Source of the DNA: Sulfotelmatobacter sp963788225 | Lineage (GTDB): Bacteria; Acidobacteriota; Terriglobia; Terriglobales; Acidobacteriaceae | Direction: 5' to 3' | NCBI GenBank assembly: GCA_963788225.1 | Contig: CAWBGI010000001.1 | Coordinates: 868,001 to 932,000, forward strand | Length of the DNA stretch: 64,000 nucleotides | Shown: positions 33,977-42,787 of the stretch, in pieces | Layout of the letters: each line of letters begins with the position of its first letter | How positions within the stretch are numbered: the stretch's first letter is position 1 | The notes under the pieces: generated by a model | The model's input: the letters and a program-made list of their open reading frames with translations, nothing else | The model's database searches: none | What the model was told of the DNA's origin: nothing | Program-made: the position numbers and the translations under genes

Positions 33977-34426
33977 ATGAATCCCATGCCGCCTGATTCC
34001 AATGCCAATCAGCCAGAGAACGAATTATCCGAATTGCTCAACATTGGTTTCCCTGCCGATACAGAGGCGATCGGCACTGTTGCCGATGCCATTACCGAAA
34101 CCTTGATTGAGTTGCATGTTCCCGAGCAGAAGCGATTGGAGATCGCGTTGGCAGTTCAGGAGGCCCTGGTCAATGCCGTCGTGCACGGCTGCAAGAATGA
34201 TCCGTCAAAAGAGGTCCGGTGCCGCCTGGAATCGGACCCCCTCGGCCGAATCGTAATTACCGTGACTGATCCCGGACCAGGTTTCAGTCCGGACCTTTTA
34301 GCCGATCCTGTGCAGCAGGAAAACCTTTATGCCGACCACGGACGCGGGGTCTACCTGATCCGCCAACTCATGGACCAAGTTAGTTTCGAGCGCCGCGGAA
34401 GCGAAATCAGGATGTGGAAGTATTGA
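33977..34426 (+). CDS. RsbW-like serine-protein kinase / anti-sigma factor (HATPase)
   Basis: 149 residues. GHKL ATPase motifs are present: N box LAVQEALVNAVVHGCKND, G1 TVTDPGPGFSPD, and G2 DHGRGVYLIRQLMDQV. Size and motifs match RsbW/SpoIIAB-like kinases that phosphorylate a STAS partner. The ribosome site is weak; an alternative ATG lies three codons on. Paired with the STAS gene and next to the sigma-54 activator, it may modulate a regulator by partner switching, but the target is not evident. Confidence 0.87.
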   Translation: MNPMPPDSNANQPENELSELLNIGFPADTEAIGTVADAITETLIELHVPEQKRLEIALAVQEALVNAVVHGCKNDPSKEVRCRLESDPLGRIVITVTDPGPGFSPDLLADPVQQENLYADHGRGVYLIRQLMDQVSFERRGSEIRMWKY

Positions 34427-34536
34427 TGATTCGGGCCTACCTTGGCGGCAACGCAGCTATTCCTGTCAGGTGCGTGATCGAAAACTCCAGCATAGAATGT
34501 CAACCAGCAGGGCTGTGAAGAACGAGGGCTTAGAAC

Positions 34537-37500
34537 TTGCACAGACTCAGATCGCGCTTAGCGTGCCTTATCTCCACGTGTGCTTTTCTGTTTCTAACCG
34601 TGGGAGCGGTTTCACAGTCGGTTCCTCTGGAGCTGATAAATGGGCTCAAATGGCGCCTCATCGGCCCGTTCCGCGGTGGACGTGCAGTGGCCGCGGCGGG
34701 CGTGCCGGGTGACTCCACAACATTTTATTTTGGCTCGGTGAACGGCGGGATCTGGAAGACAACCGATGCCGGGGTTGTCTGGACGCCGGTCTTCGATGGC
34801 CAGCCCGTGGCCTCGATCGGCGCGCTGGCCGTGGCTCCCTCCGATCCTAAGATTATTTATGCGGGAACCGGCGAAACCGATATTCGCGAGGATTTTTCTT
34901 CCGGCAACGGTGTCTACAAGTCCACTGACGGCGGAGCAACGTGGAATCACATTGGATTGGAAGACACGCGGCAGATCAGCCGGATTGTGATCGACCCGCA
35001 CGATGCGAAGGTGGTTTATGTCGGCGCACTCGGGCACGCTTACAGTCCGAACGAAGAACGGGGCGTTTACAAGTCTGTCGATGGCGGAGAACATTGGACG
35101 CGAGTTCTCGATTTGGGGTCGCAGGTCGGCATTTCAGATCTTGCTGTGTGTGCTTCAGCGCCAAAGCTCTTGTTTGCCGGCGCATGGCATACTTGGCGTC
35201 CAGCGTGGAGTTCGTATGCTCCTGTCGATGGACCTGGTAGCGGGCTTTACCGTTCCGAGGATGCGGGAAAAACGTGGGATCGTCTTGAGGGAAACGGACT
35301 GCCTGCAGGCGATTGGGGACGAGTTGGCGTCGATGTCGCGCCAGATTGTAAGCGCGTGTACGCACTGATCGAAGTCAAAGCTGAGGCGAAGCAATCCGGC
35401 CTCTATCGCTCTGACGATGGAGGCAACACCTGGGTGCTGGCCAACGCCGATCCGCGGCTTACCAGCCGGGCATGGTACTTCAATCGCATCACCATTGATC
35501 CACACAATCCTGACGTCATCTACATGCCGAATGTCGCACTCTACCGGTCGGAGGATGGCGGGAAGACAATTTCGGTGGTTCGTGGCGCGCCGGGCGGCGA
35601 CGATTATCACGAACTCTGGGTCGATCCGAAAAATTCCGCGAGCATGATTCTCGCAACCGACCAGGGAACCACGATCAGCCTCAATCGCGGCCAGACGTGG
35701 AGCACTTGGTACAACCAGCCTACCGGACAGTTCTATCATGTCACTGCCGACAACCAGTTCCCCTACGCGGTCTACGGCACCGAACAGGATAGCGGCAGCG
35801 CCGCCGTTCTAGGCCGGACCGACCACGCGCAAATCACGCCGCGGGATTGGTTTACCGCGGGCGGGAGCGAGAGCGGATACATGGTGGTCGATCCGAAAGA
35901 TTCGGACATTATCTATCTGAGTGGGACTTACGGTCCGGTTTCGCGCTTCAACAGACGGACCGGATTCAGCCAGGACATCTCTCCGTGGCCAGCATTTTCG
36001 TGGGAGTCGGACATTCACGAACGCAAATATCGGGACCCTTGGACTCCGGTGCTGGTTCTTTCTCCTGCCGATTCGACCACGCTTTATCTCGGAACGCAAT
36101 ACGTGATGAAGACAGGCGACGGTGGACTGCATTGGGAAACGATCAGTCCCGATCTCACCGGAGCAATGCACGATGCGGACGAGGCAAAAGACAAAAAAGC
36201 TCAAGCGCCCAGTCTCGAGCAGGCGAAACGCACGGGCTATGGAGTCGTATTCACCATCGCGCCGTCGCCGCTCAACGGCGATCTGATCTGGGCGGGAAGC
36301 GACTCGGGGCTGATTCACGTGACCCGCGACGGCGGAAAGAACTGGAAAGATGTGACTCCGCCGGGATTGAGCGCCTGGAGCAAGATTTCGCTGATCGAAG
36401 CTTCGCACTTCGATCCTGGGGTCGCGTACGCGGCCATCGATCGCGGACGCCTCGACGACCAGACGCCCTATATTTACCGAACCCGCGACTACGGTGCAAG
36501 CTGGCAACTAGTGACAAGTGGCATTACTGCTCCCGCATTTTTGCGGGCTGTTCGCGAAGATCCGCAGAGCAAGGGGCTGGTGTTCGCTGGAACTGAATTT
36601 GGAGTTTATGCATCGTGGGACGATGGGGACCACTGGCAGTCGTTGCAATTGAATCTGCCGGTCACCGGGGTGCGCGATCTCACGATTCACGGCGATGACC
36701 TCGTGATTGCCACGTTTGGCCGCGCTTTCTGGATTCTCGATAACATTACGCCGCTGCGCCAGGCCATGCAGGCGAAAGCAGCGGGTGGTCCGTGGTTTTA
36801 CGCTCCGGGTACAGCCGTTCGCGTCGATAATGACTCGTTTTCTGGAACGCCGCTTCCGCCTGAAGAACCGACGGCAGAGAATCCTCCCAACGGCGCGATG
36901 ATAGATTATTTCCTGCCGTCTGCAGCAAGCAACGTTCGACTGGAGATTTTCGATGCGCAACATAACCTGGTCAGAATGTTTTCTTCGAAGGATCGTTCGT
37001 CGGAGAATCATTTTCCAAAAGGTGAGGAAACCTGGAAGCATCAGCCTCTTCCCGTCGCCGAGCGCTGGTTCCCCAAGCCTGAAGTCCTGGAAAAAACTGC
37101 TGGAATGAACAGGTTCGTCTGGAACCTGACATGGGGCAGCTCTGGCGGCCCGAGCGCGGACGAGGAGGCCGAGTATCGAAATCCGAGCGGGCCGAAAGCC
37201 GTGCCGGGAATCTACCAAGTCCGCCTAACCGTTGATGGAAAGACTCAGGAGCAGTCACTGAAGGTGGTGATGGACCCGCGCTCGCCCGCGACTCCTGAAG
37301 TTTTGGCGCAGCAGTTGCAGTTGGGCCAGCAGATCTTCGGTGAAACTGTCGAAGCGCGCCGCGCCATGACTGAGGTCAACTCCGTGCAAAAACAATTGAC
37401 GGACATTCAACAGAAAGTGGCGCAGCAGAAGGCGGGAAGGCAAACCGCGCGGCTCAAGGCGGCGCTGGCGGAGGCTCAATCAAGACTCGCAAATATTCTC

Positions 37501-37785
37501 GCGAATAAGGAACACACAGCAGCGGAAGGCCCCGGGCTACAGAGCGCCTACACGGGCCTGGCATCGGCGCTGCGCGTAGTCGAAGGGGGAGACCGCGCCG
37601 TGCCCTCGCAGGCGATCGCGGTCTACAAGGAGTCAAGCCAACAGGTAAAAGCCCGCATCGCTGAGTGGATCCAATTCAAACAAACGAAATTGACTCAACT
37701 CAACCAGCAACTGCGTAAGGCGAACTTAGCTCCCGTCGCGATTACTGAAATTGAGCGGCAGGTAGACTTCCTGATATCACGCTAG
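34537..37785 (+). CDS. Secreted VPS10/BNR-repeat beta-propeller protein
   Basis: 1082 residues from a TTG at 34537 that directly precedes a signal peptide (LACLISTCAFLFLTVGAVSQS). Many Asp-box (BNR) units are seen: GVYKSTDGGATWNHI, GVYKSVDGGEHWTRV, GLYRSEDAGKTWDRL, GLYRSDDGGNTWVLA, LIHVTRDGGKNWKDV. This is the sortilin/VPS10 or glycosyl-hydrolase-like propeller family, large and common in Acidobacteria. The C-terminal ~150 residues are helical (QQKVAQQKAGRQTARLKAAL) and may form a coiled coil. Often labelled glycosyl hydrolase, but no catalytic residues are established, so a binding role is equally likely. Monocistronic. Confidence 0.88.
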   Translation: MHRLRSRLACLISTCAFLFLTVGAVSQSVPLELINGLKWRLIGPFRGGRAVAAAGVPGDSTTFYFGSVNGGIWKTTDAGVVWTPVFDGQPVASIGALAVAPSDPKIIYAGTGETDIREDFSSGNGVYKSTDGGATWNHIGLEDTRQISRIVIDPHDAKVVYVGALGHAYSPNEERGVYKSVDGGEHWTRVLDLGSQVGISDLAVCASAPKLLFAGAWHTWRPAWSSYAPVDGPGSGLYRSEDAGKTWDRLEGNGLPAGDWGRVGVDVAPDCKRVYALIEVKAEAKQSGLYRSDDGGNTWVLANADPRLTSRAWYFNRITIDPHNPDVIYMPNVALYRSEDGGKTISVVRGAPGGDDYHELWVDPKNSASMILATDQGTTISLNRGQTWSTWYNQPTGQFYHVTADNQFPYAVYGTEQDSGSAAVLGRTDHAQITPRDWFTAGGSESGYMVVDPKDSDIIYLSGTYGPVSRFNRRTGFSQDISPWPAFSWESDIHERKYRDPWTPVLVLSPADSTTLYLGTQYVMKTGDGGLHWETISPDLTGAMHDADEAKDKKAQAPSLEQAKRTGYGVVFTIAPSPLNGDLIWAGSDSGLIHVTRDGGKNWKDVTPPGLSAWSKISLIEASHFDPGVAYAAIDRGRLDDQTPYIYRTRDYGASWQLVTSGITAPAFLRAVREDPQSKGLVFAGTEFGVYASWDDGDHWQSLQLNLPVTGVRDLTIHGDDLVIATFGRAFWILDNITPLRQAMQAKAAGGPWFYAPGTAVRVDNDSFSGTPLPPEEPTAENPPNGAMIDYFLPSAASNVRLEIFDAQHNLVRMFSSKDRSSENHFPKGEETWKHQPLPVAERWFPKPEVLEKTAGMNRFVWNLTWGSSGGPSADEEAEYRNPSGPKAVPGIYQVRLTVDGKTQEQSLKVVMDPRSPATPEVLAQQLQLGQQIFGETVEARRAMTEVNSVQKQLTDIQQKVAQQKAGRQTARLKAALAEAQSRLANILANKEHTAAEGPGLQSAYTGLASALRVVEGGDRAVPSQAIAVYKESSQQVKARIAEWIQFKQTKLTQLNQQLRKANLAPVAITEIERQVDFLISR

Positions 37786-37885
37786 ACCATTCGGATTGTT
37801 GGCTCTGTTGCGCAACTTTGCCCCGTGCCAATAGTGCCCCGGCTAGATCGCCGGCTTTGATCTGAAACCTATTCGTCCACTACGG

Positions 37886-39850
37886 TTACTTTTTCACAAC
37901 ACTTAGCGTGATGCTGGACGGATATTGCGTTGAGTGGTGGACTTCGTTGTGGGCGACTATGCCTTGTGATTCGCTGTAGTTGTCGCCGCCGGTATTGAGA
38001 TTGCGGTCGAAGCGCGGAAAATTGCTGCTGCTGATCTCGATGCGCAACTGATGTCCGGGAGCAAAGTAGTTGCTGGTTTGCATGGGCTGGAGCGTGACTT
38101 TGTAAACCTTGCCCTTCTCCATCCACACAGGCGGCTTGTCATACCCCTCGCGGTAGCGGACACGCTGGATATTTTCTTCAATGTTATAGGCGGTGCCGTC
38201 GGGCAGCACTTCGATGACTTTCACGGTAAAGTCGGTGTCCTTCGCGTCACTCGACACGTAGAGGGTCACGTCGATGGGGCCGCTGACCTCGATGCCTTCC
38301 TTGAGCGGGCCGGTGCTGTAGACGAGAATATCGTCGCGCGTTTCCAACCCACGCTGGTCGATTGCGCCGGGCTTGTAATCGGCGCCCATGCAGCAGAAGC
38401 CGCCACCACGAGTCGGGACAGGGTTCATGGGATCGTAGACGAATTTATCGGGAATGTCCTTTTGCCCCGCCGAGGGGAGGAGAGCGCCATCTCCATTAAG
38501 GGAATTGGCATGGCCGCCGCTGGCCAGATAATACGTAACCGGCTTAGCTCCTTCCGGCGGCCAGGTATCGGAGGCCTGCCACTGATTGCTGCCCATGGTG
38601 TAGTACCGGACCTTTGCCGTCTTGGCTAGCAGGCCGTTGTCCTCTCCTTTTAGGAAGTGGTCAAACCAACCATAGGTGAAGGCGTCATAGTCGAGGCGCG
38701 CGTCGCCCATATCGCGTTCGCCAACGATGGTATGTTCCGCAGCACGCTTGTAACTGCAATGAGCGACCGGCGCGATGATCGCATATTGCTCATTGGCGAC
38801 GGCCGGGCTCGCCGTCTTGCGGACGTAGTTGTAGGCGGCAAGGTTAGGCGCGACGCTGACGTCATACCAAGTCATAAGCCAGAGGCCGGGAATGTCGATG
38901 CGCATATTGTCGTGCCAGAGGCCACCCTGGTACCAGGAGGGATCGTTGGGAGTGCGCTCGATCATGCCGGGCTTGCCGGAAGGTGTCGCGTCGGCGTAGA
39001 TGCCGTGTGGGCTGCCAACAGCGGCAAGTATGTCCTTTACGGGCAGGTGCTGCAGGGCTTTGCCCCAATCAACGGTGGGCGGGTGTGCGGAGAGATCGTA
39101 GGACTTGGCAACTGTGGCGAGGGCTTCACGTGACATGCCCGGCGGAAAGTTGGGGCGGCCGTCGTTGGTTTGAAGGCCAGATTCGTAGAGCCAGACGCCG
39201 AAGAGCATTTGCACGGCGCCGCCACGGAACCAATTACCCTGCTCGTAGTACGGGCCGACGCGGCCAACGCCGGCGCCGAAGCTTTCCGGAATGAAAGTGG
39301 CGAGGGCCTTATTGCCGCGCGATGCCACTGCCAACTGCCACTCCGCCGTGGAAGAGCAGCCGATCAGTCCGACTTTATCGGCAGACCAGGGCAGCGTGCC
39401 CATCCAATCAAGCGCGTCGTCGGAATCTGTGAGCGGCGGGCCGAGAATGTCATAGTCGCCCTCGGAGAAATATCGTCCGCGCTCATTCATCTCGATGAAG
39501 GCGTAGCCGCGCTTCACTGCTTCCAGTATGGTCGTCATATCGCGTGGCGCACCCAGTTCCACATCCCAGTAGTTGAAGTTGTATGGCGTCCGGACGAAGA
39601 TGATGGGATATTTCTTCGATTCATCCTTGGGGCGGTAGATGTCGGCCTGCATGCGTTTGCCGTCGCGCATGGGCACCATGACTTTGCGCTCGATGATGGC
39701 GATGGATTCTAGTTCTTTTTCAGTGGCTTTGCGGCGGGCTATGGTGGCAGCGTCCGGCTGCCTGGCCTGCGCCTGTGCGGACGGCGCGATGATGCCGAAG
39801 ATGGGGTTACACAAAACTGCCAGACACACCAACTTTGCAACTCGGTTCAT
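37886..39850 (-). CDS. CocE/NonD-family secreted hydrolase
   Basis: 654 residues from the ATG at 39850, which has GAAGG 8 bp upstream (another ATG lies 9 bp earlier). Signal peptide AKLVCLAVLCNPIFGIIAPSAQAQ. The X-Pro dipeptidyl-peptidase S15-like domain shows VMVPMRDGKRMQADIYRP, RTPYNF, NERGRYFSEGDYD, and the nucleophile elbow region KVGLIGCSSTAEWQLAVAS. A C-terminal jelly-roll domain follows (PIDVTLYVSSDAKDTDFTVKVIEVLPDG). Family members cleave esters, amides or acyl-prolyl bonds; the substrate is unknown. It should be periplasmic. Confidence 0.9.
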   Translation of the reverse strand: MNRVAKLVCLAVLCNPIFGIIAPSAQAQARQPDAATIARRKATEKELESIAIIERKVMVPMRDGKRMQADIYRPKDESKKYPIIFVRTPYNFNYWDVELGAPRDMTTILEAVKRGYAFIEMNERGRYFSEGDYDILGPPLTDSDDALDWMGTLPWSADKVGLIGCSSTAEWQLAVASRGNKALATFIPESFGAGVGRVGPYYEQGNWFRGGAVQMLFGVWLYESGLQTNDGRPNFPPGMSREALATVAKSYDLSAHPPTVDWGKALQHLPVKDILAAVGSPHGIYADATPSGKPGMIERTPNDPSWYQGGLWHDNMRIDIPGLWLMTWYDVSVAPNLAAYNYVRKTASPAVANEQYAIIAPVAHCSYKRAAEHTIVGERDMGDARLDYDAFTYGWFDHFLKGEDNGLLAKTAKVRYYTMGSNQWQASDTWPPEGAKPVTYYLASGGHANSLNGDGALLPSAGQKDIPDKFVYDPMNPVPTRGGGFCCMGADYKPGAIDQRGLETRDDILVYSTGPLKEGIEVSGPIDVTLYVSSDAKDTDFTVKVIEVLPDGTAYNIEENIQRVRYREGYDKPPVWMEKGKVYKVTLQPMQTSNYFAPGHQLRIEISSSNFPRFDRNLNTGGDNYSESQGIVAHNEVHHSTQYPSSITLSVVKK

Positions 39851-40185
39851 TCCGGCCATCCTTCGCGGAGTGTGGGATTTCTTCCCGCCCAGACACTATA
39901 ACTCAGACTGCTCACGGTGTTGGTTGCCGAGAACGGCTGGGAGGTCTGAAGGGTGTGGTCAAGATCAGCCACACGGTCTTTAACGGCGCTTCCCAACTCC
40001 AGTTCGACGGTTTTTCTCCCGCCGGTGCGAGCTACTCACAGAAGCTACCGAAGGGGCACATATTATCGATATTGAGGAACTCTGAGGTTCGATTTCTTAC
40101 AGGCTGCTCCGAGTCGGAGAAACCGGGGTGGGTTATACTGATCAACGTCCTGTTGAATCAGGCATTTCGCATTCTTCCAGCGCCA
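39851..40185. other. Divergent intergenic region
   Basis: 335 bp between the CocE hydrolase and the CRTAC1 protein. It must hold promoters for both. A -10-like TATACT is at 40134 but lacks a good -35. Nothing else stands out; an open frame runs through on the plus strand but carries no recognisable domain or good start. Confidence 0.5.
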
Positions 40186-42054
40186 ATGGCGTTCTCTCCC
40201 GAGTACATTCCCGTTTCAGCGACTTGTCCCAGCGCCTCCAACTTTTCGTTTCACACGGGAAAAGCCGCCAGAATCCTTATCGCTGCTCAGTTGGCATTTT
40301 GCCCGCTGTGGAGCTTTCTCAGCTTGTCCGGCCAAACCTCTCCGGCCACTTCCGTCCAAGCGCCACCGCCGCATCAGGCAACGCAGTCCCGTCGAGCAGC
40401 TGCCAGCCAGAAGCCCCCGAAGAAGGAGCCGGCCGCGTCGCCGATTCAATTCGAGAATGTGATCGGACAATCGAAGATCAAGTTCACCCTCAAGAACTGC
40501 GTCAGTCCCCAGCGCTACACGTTTGAAACTATGGCTGGCGGTGTAGCGCTCTTCGACTACAACAACGACGGTTTGCTCGACATCTTCTTTACCAACGGCG
40601 CGGCCATCCCGTCGCTGGAAAAAAGCGATGCCAGTTACTCAAACCGGCTCTTCCGCAATAACGGAGACGGAACCTTCACCGATGTAACGGAGAAGGCTGG
40701 CCTGCAGGGCATCGGTTATTCCATGGGAGTGGCTGCCGGCGACTACGACAACGACGGCTTTGTCGATCTTTACGTCACCGGCGTCAACCGCAACCAGCTT
40801 TTCCATAACAATGGAGATGGCACCTTCACGGATGTGACCGAGAAGGCCGGCGTCGGAGGCATGGTCCCGAAGATCGGCAAGGCGTGGTCCGTAGCCGCGG
40901 GATGGTTCGATTACAACAACGATGGACTGCTCGACCTTTTTGTAGTGAACTACCTCAATTACAACATCAAAACTGCAACCCATTGCGTTCAGCAAGGACT
41001 TCCGGCCTACTGCTCGCCCGTCGATTTTCTGGGAACGCCGAACATTCTCTATCGCAACAACGGCGACGGCACTTTTACTGACGTCTCCGAACAGTCCCAC
41101 ATTTCCCAATATGTTGGCAAAGGAATGGGTCTAGCGTTTGCCGACTATGACAACGATGGTTTTACCGATATCTTCGTCTCCAACGATACGTTCGAGAATT
41201 ATCTTCTTCACAACAACGGAGACGGAACCTTTACCAATGTCGCGTTGCAGGCCGGGGTTGCGTACAACGCGTTTGGCAAAGCTATTGCTGGAATGGGCAC
41301 GGATTTTCGCGATATCGACAACGACGGTAGGCCGGACATCTTTGAAACGGCAATGTTCGGGGAAGGTTTTCCGCTCTACAAAAATCTGGGGGATGGACAA
41401 TTTCGAGATGTCACCGCGACCGCAGGACTGAGTGCCCTGACCAGCCGCTCGACGGCCTGGGGAGCGGGGATTTTCGACTTCGACAACGATGGCAACAAAG
41501 ACTTGTTCAGCGCCAACGCCGACATTCTGGACAACGCGATGGAAATCGCGCACAGGCCCTTCGCGCTTCCCAATCAAGTGTTTCGCAACAAAGGCAACCT
41601 GACCTTCGAGGATGTTAGTTCAAAGGCCGGAACCGCCTTCTCCCTTCCGGCTGCGCATCGCGGCGCGGCCTTTGGCGATCTCAACAACGACGGCAAGATC
41701 GATGTCGTCGTAGCAGTTCTAAACGGACCGCCAGAGATATGGATGAACCGGTCGGGTACCCAAAACGGCGGCAAACAAAACCACTGGATCATTCTGAAAC
41801 TGGTCGGCGTCAAGTCCAACCGCGACGGGCTGGGAACAAAGGTCAAGATAACCACTTCTCTGGGCACCCAGTATAACCACGCGACAACCGCGGTCAGCTA
41901 CAACTCTTCGAGCGATAAGCGCGTACATTTCGGGCTGGGTTCGGCCGGCGTCGTAGACAGCATTGAACTCACATGGCCTAGCGGCATCAGGCAGGTTTTG
42001 AAAAACGTAAAGGCAGATCAGATCCTCACGGTGACGGAGAGCGCCGCTCCCTGA
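40186..42054 (+). CDS. CRTAC1-family FG-GAP/ASPIC-UnbV repeat protein
   Basis: 622 residues from the ATG at 40186; the frame is open further upstream. A hydrophobic export segment (ILIAAQLAFCPLWSFLSLSG) is followed by a Pro/Ala-rich linker. Repeated FG-GAP/VCBS units with calcium loops are plain: FDYNNDGLLDIFFTNG, GDYDNDGFVDLYVTG, ADYDNDGFTDIFVSND, FDFDNDGNKDLFSANA, each paired with RNNGDGTFTDV. The C-terminal ASPIC/UnbV domain has RDGLGTKVKITTSLG and LTWPSGIRQVL. The fold is a calcium-binding propeller at the cell surface; many acidobacterial copies exist and their role is unknown. Confidence 0.88.
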   Translation: MAFSPEYIPVSATCPSASNFSFHTGKAARILIAAQLAFCPLWSFLSLSGQTSPATSVQAPPPHQATQSRRAAASQKPPKKEPAASPIQFENVIGQSKIKFTLKNCVSPQRYTFETMAGGVALFDYNNDGLLDIFFTNGAAIPSLEKSDASYSNRLFRNNGDGTFTDVTEKAGLQGIGYSMGVAAGDYDNDGFVDLYVTGVNRNQLFHNNGDGTFTDVTEKAGVGGMVPKIGKAWSVAAGWFDYNNDGLLDLFVVNYLNYNIKTATHCVQQGLPAYCSPVDFLGTPNILYRNNGDGTFTDVSEQSHISQYVGKGMGLAFADYDNDGFTDIFVSNDTFENYLLHNNGDGTFTNVALQAGVAYNAFGKAIAGMGTDFRDIDNDGRPDIFETAMFGEGFPLYKNLGDGQFRDVTATAGLSALTSRSTAWGAGIFDFDNDGNKDLFSANADILDNAMEIAHRPFALPNQVFRNKGNLTFEDVSSKAGTAFSLPAAHRGAAFGDLNNDGKIDVVVAVLNGPPEIWMNRSGTQNGGKQNHWIILKLVGVKSNRDGLGTKVKITTSLGTQYNHATTAVSYNSSSDKRVHFGLGSAGVVDSIELTWPSGIRQVLKNVKADQILTVTESAAP

Positions 42055-42147
42055 GCTGCACGTATCTGTGATGGCCAAGACTCGATCTTGCACATGTGGT
42101 GGATCTGCGATCGCCAAAGGCGAGGGGCACGTAGGAAGAGGAGCCAA

Positions 42148-42744
42148 GTGATTAAGACCGTCTCTCAAACTCCGGGTTGCGAGGGCTGCCCGATGCGAAG
42201 GTTCAACGAGAACTTCGTGAGTCTTCAGCGTCCCCGTCCCGCTCGCGACCTCAATCGACTGGTCATTGCTGAAGCGCCGGGCGAAAAAGAATCCGACAAG
42301 GGCAAACCGCTCGTGGGCCCTGCGGGAGAAGTATTTGATTTTCTTTTAGAAAAGGCAGGTATCCCAAGAGATGGGCTAACGATCATTAACTGTCTTAACT
42401 GTCGCCCTCCGAATAATGTTTTTCCTACTGACAGCAAAGCGCGAGCCTACATAAGCAAAGAGGACGGGCAAATTGCCGTTGATCATTGTATGAGGCATCA
42501 CGTCGATCCTGTTATTCGTGAGAGGGATTGGGCTAGGGTCGATCTCCTCGGCGGTAAGTCCCTTCGATTCGTGGCCAAAAAACAGGGAGGCGTTTCCAAA
42601 TGGCGCGGCCGTCGTGTCGATATTGAGCGTGCTGGTCTGGCCCCTCTCGTAGGAGTGACCATCTACCATCCCTCTTATTTAAAGCAGTGGGGTCAATCCA
42701 AGAAGCCGGTTACGATCGATGACTTAAAGTCCAGTCTCGGCTAA
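42148..42744 (+). CDS. Uracil-DNA glycosylase superfamily protein (family 4-like)
   Basis: 198 residues from a GTG at 42148 with AGGAG just upstream. The iron-sulfur cysteines of family 4/5 enzymes can be placed: Cys11, Cys14 (GCEGCP), Cys85 (NCRPPNN) and Cys114. The active-site motif EAPGEKESDKGKPLVGPAGE (42-61) and the HPSYL motif (174-178) are present. It would remove uracil from DNA; the region between the fourth cysteine and HPSYL is shorter and more basic than usual, so activity is not certain. The base composition is visibly more AT-rich than its neighbours, hinting at transfer. Its start overlaps the stop of a possible 26-codon leader frame. Confidence 0.78.
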   Translation: MIKTVSQTPGCEGCPMRRFNENFVSLQRPRPARDLNRLVIAEAPGEKESDKGKPLVGPAGEVFDFLLEKAGIPRDGLTIINCLNCRPPNNVFPTDSKARAYISKEDGQIAVDHCMRHHVDPVIRERDWARVDLLGGKSLRFVAKKQGGVSKWRGRRVDIERAGLAPLVGVTIYHPSYLKQWGQSKKPVTIDDLKSSLG

Positions 42745-42787
42745 GCCGCCGCAGTTCGGGGACTAATCCCGGCTCCGGAGGCTGTCT

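Noticed and set aside
37790..37850. Short CCGGC/GCCGG inverted repeat after the BNR protein as a terminator
   Set aside because: Only 5 bp of stem and a weak T-tract; not convincing enough to list.
39930..40140. Open frame upstream of the CRTAC1 start as part of the protein
   Set aside because: The upstream codons show no signal or domain and the export segment follows the ATG at 40186, so the shorter start is preferred.
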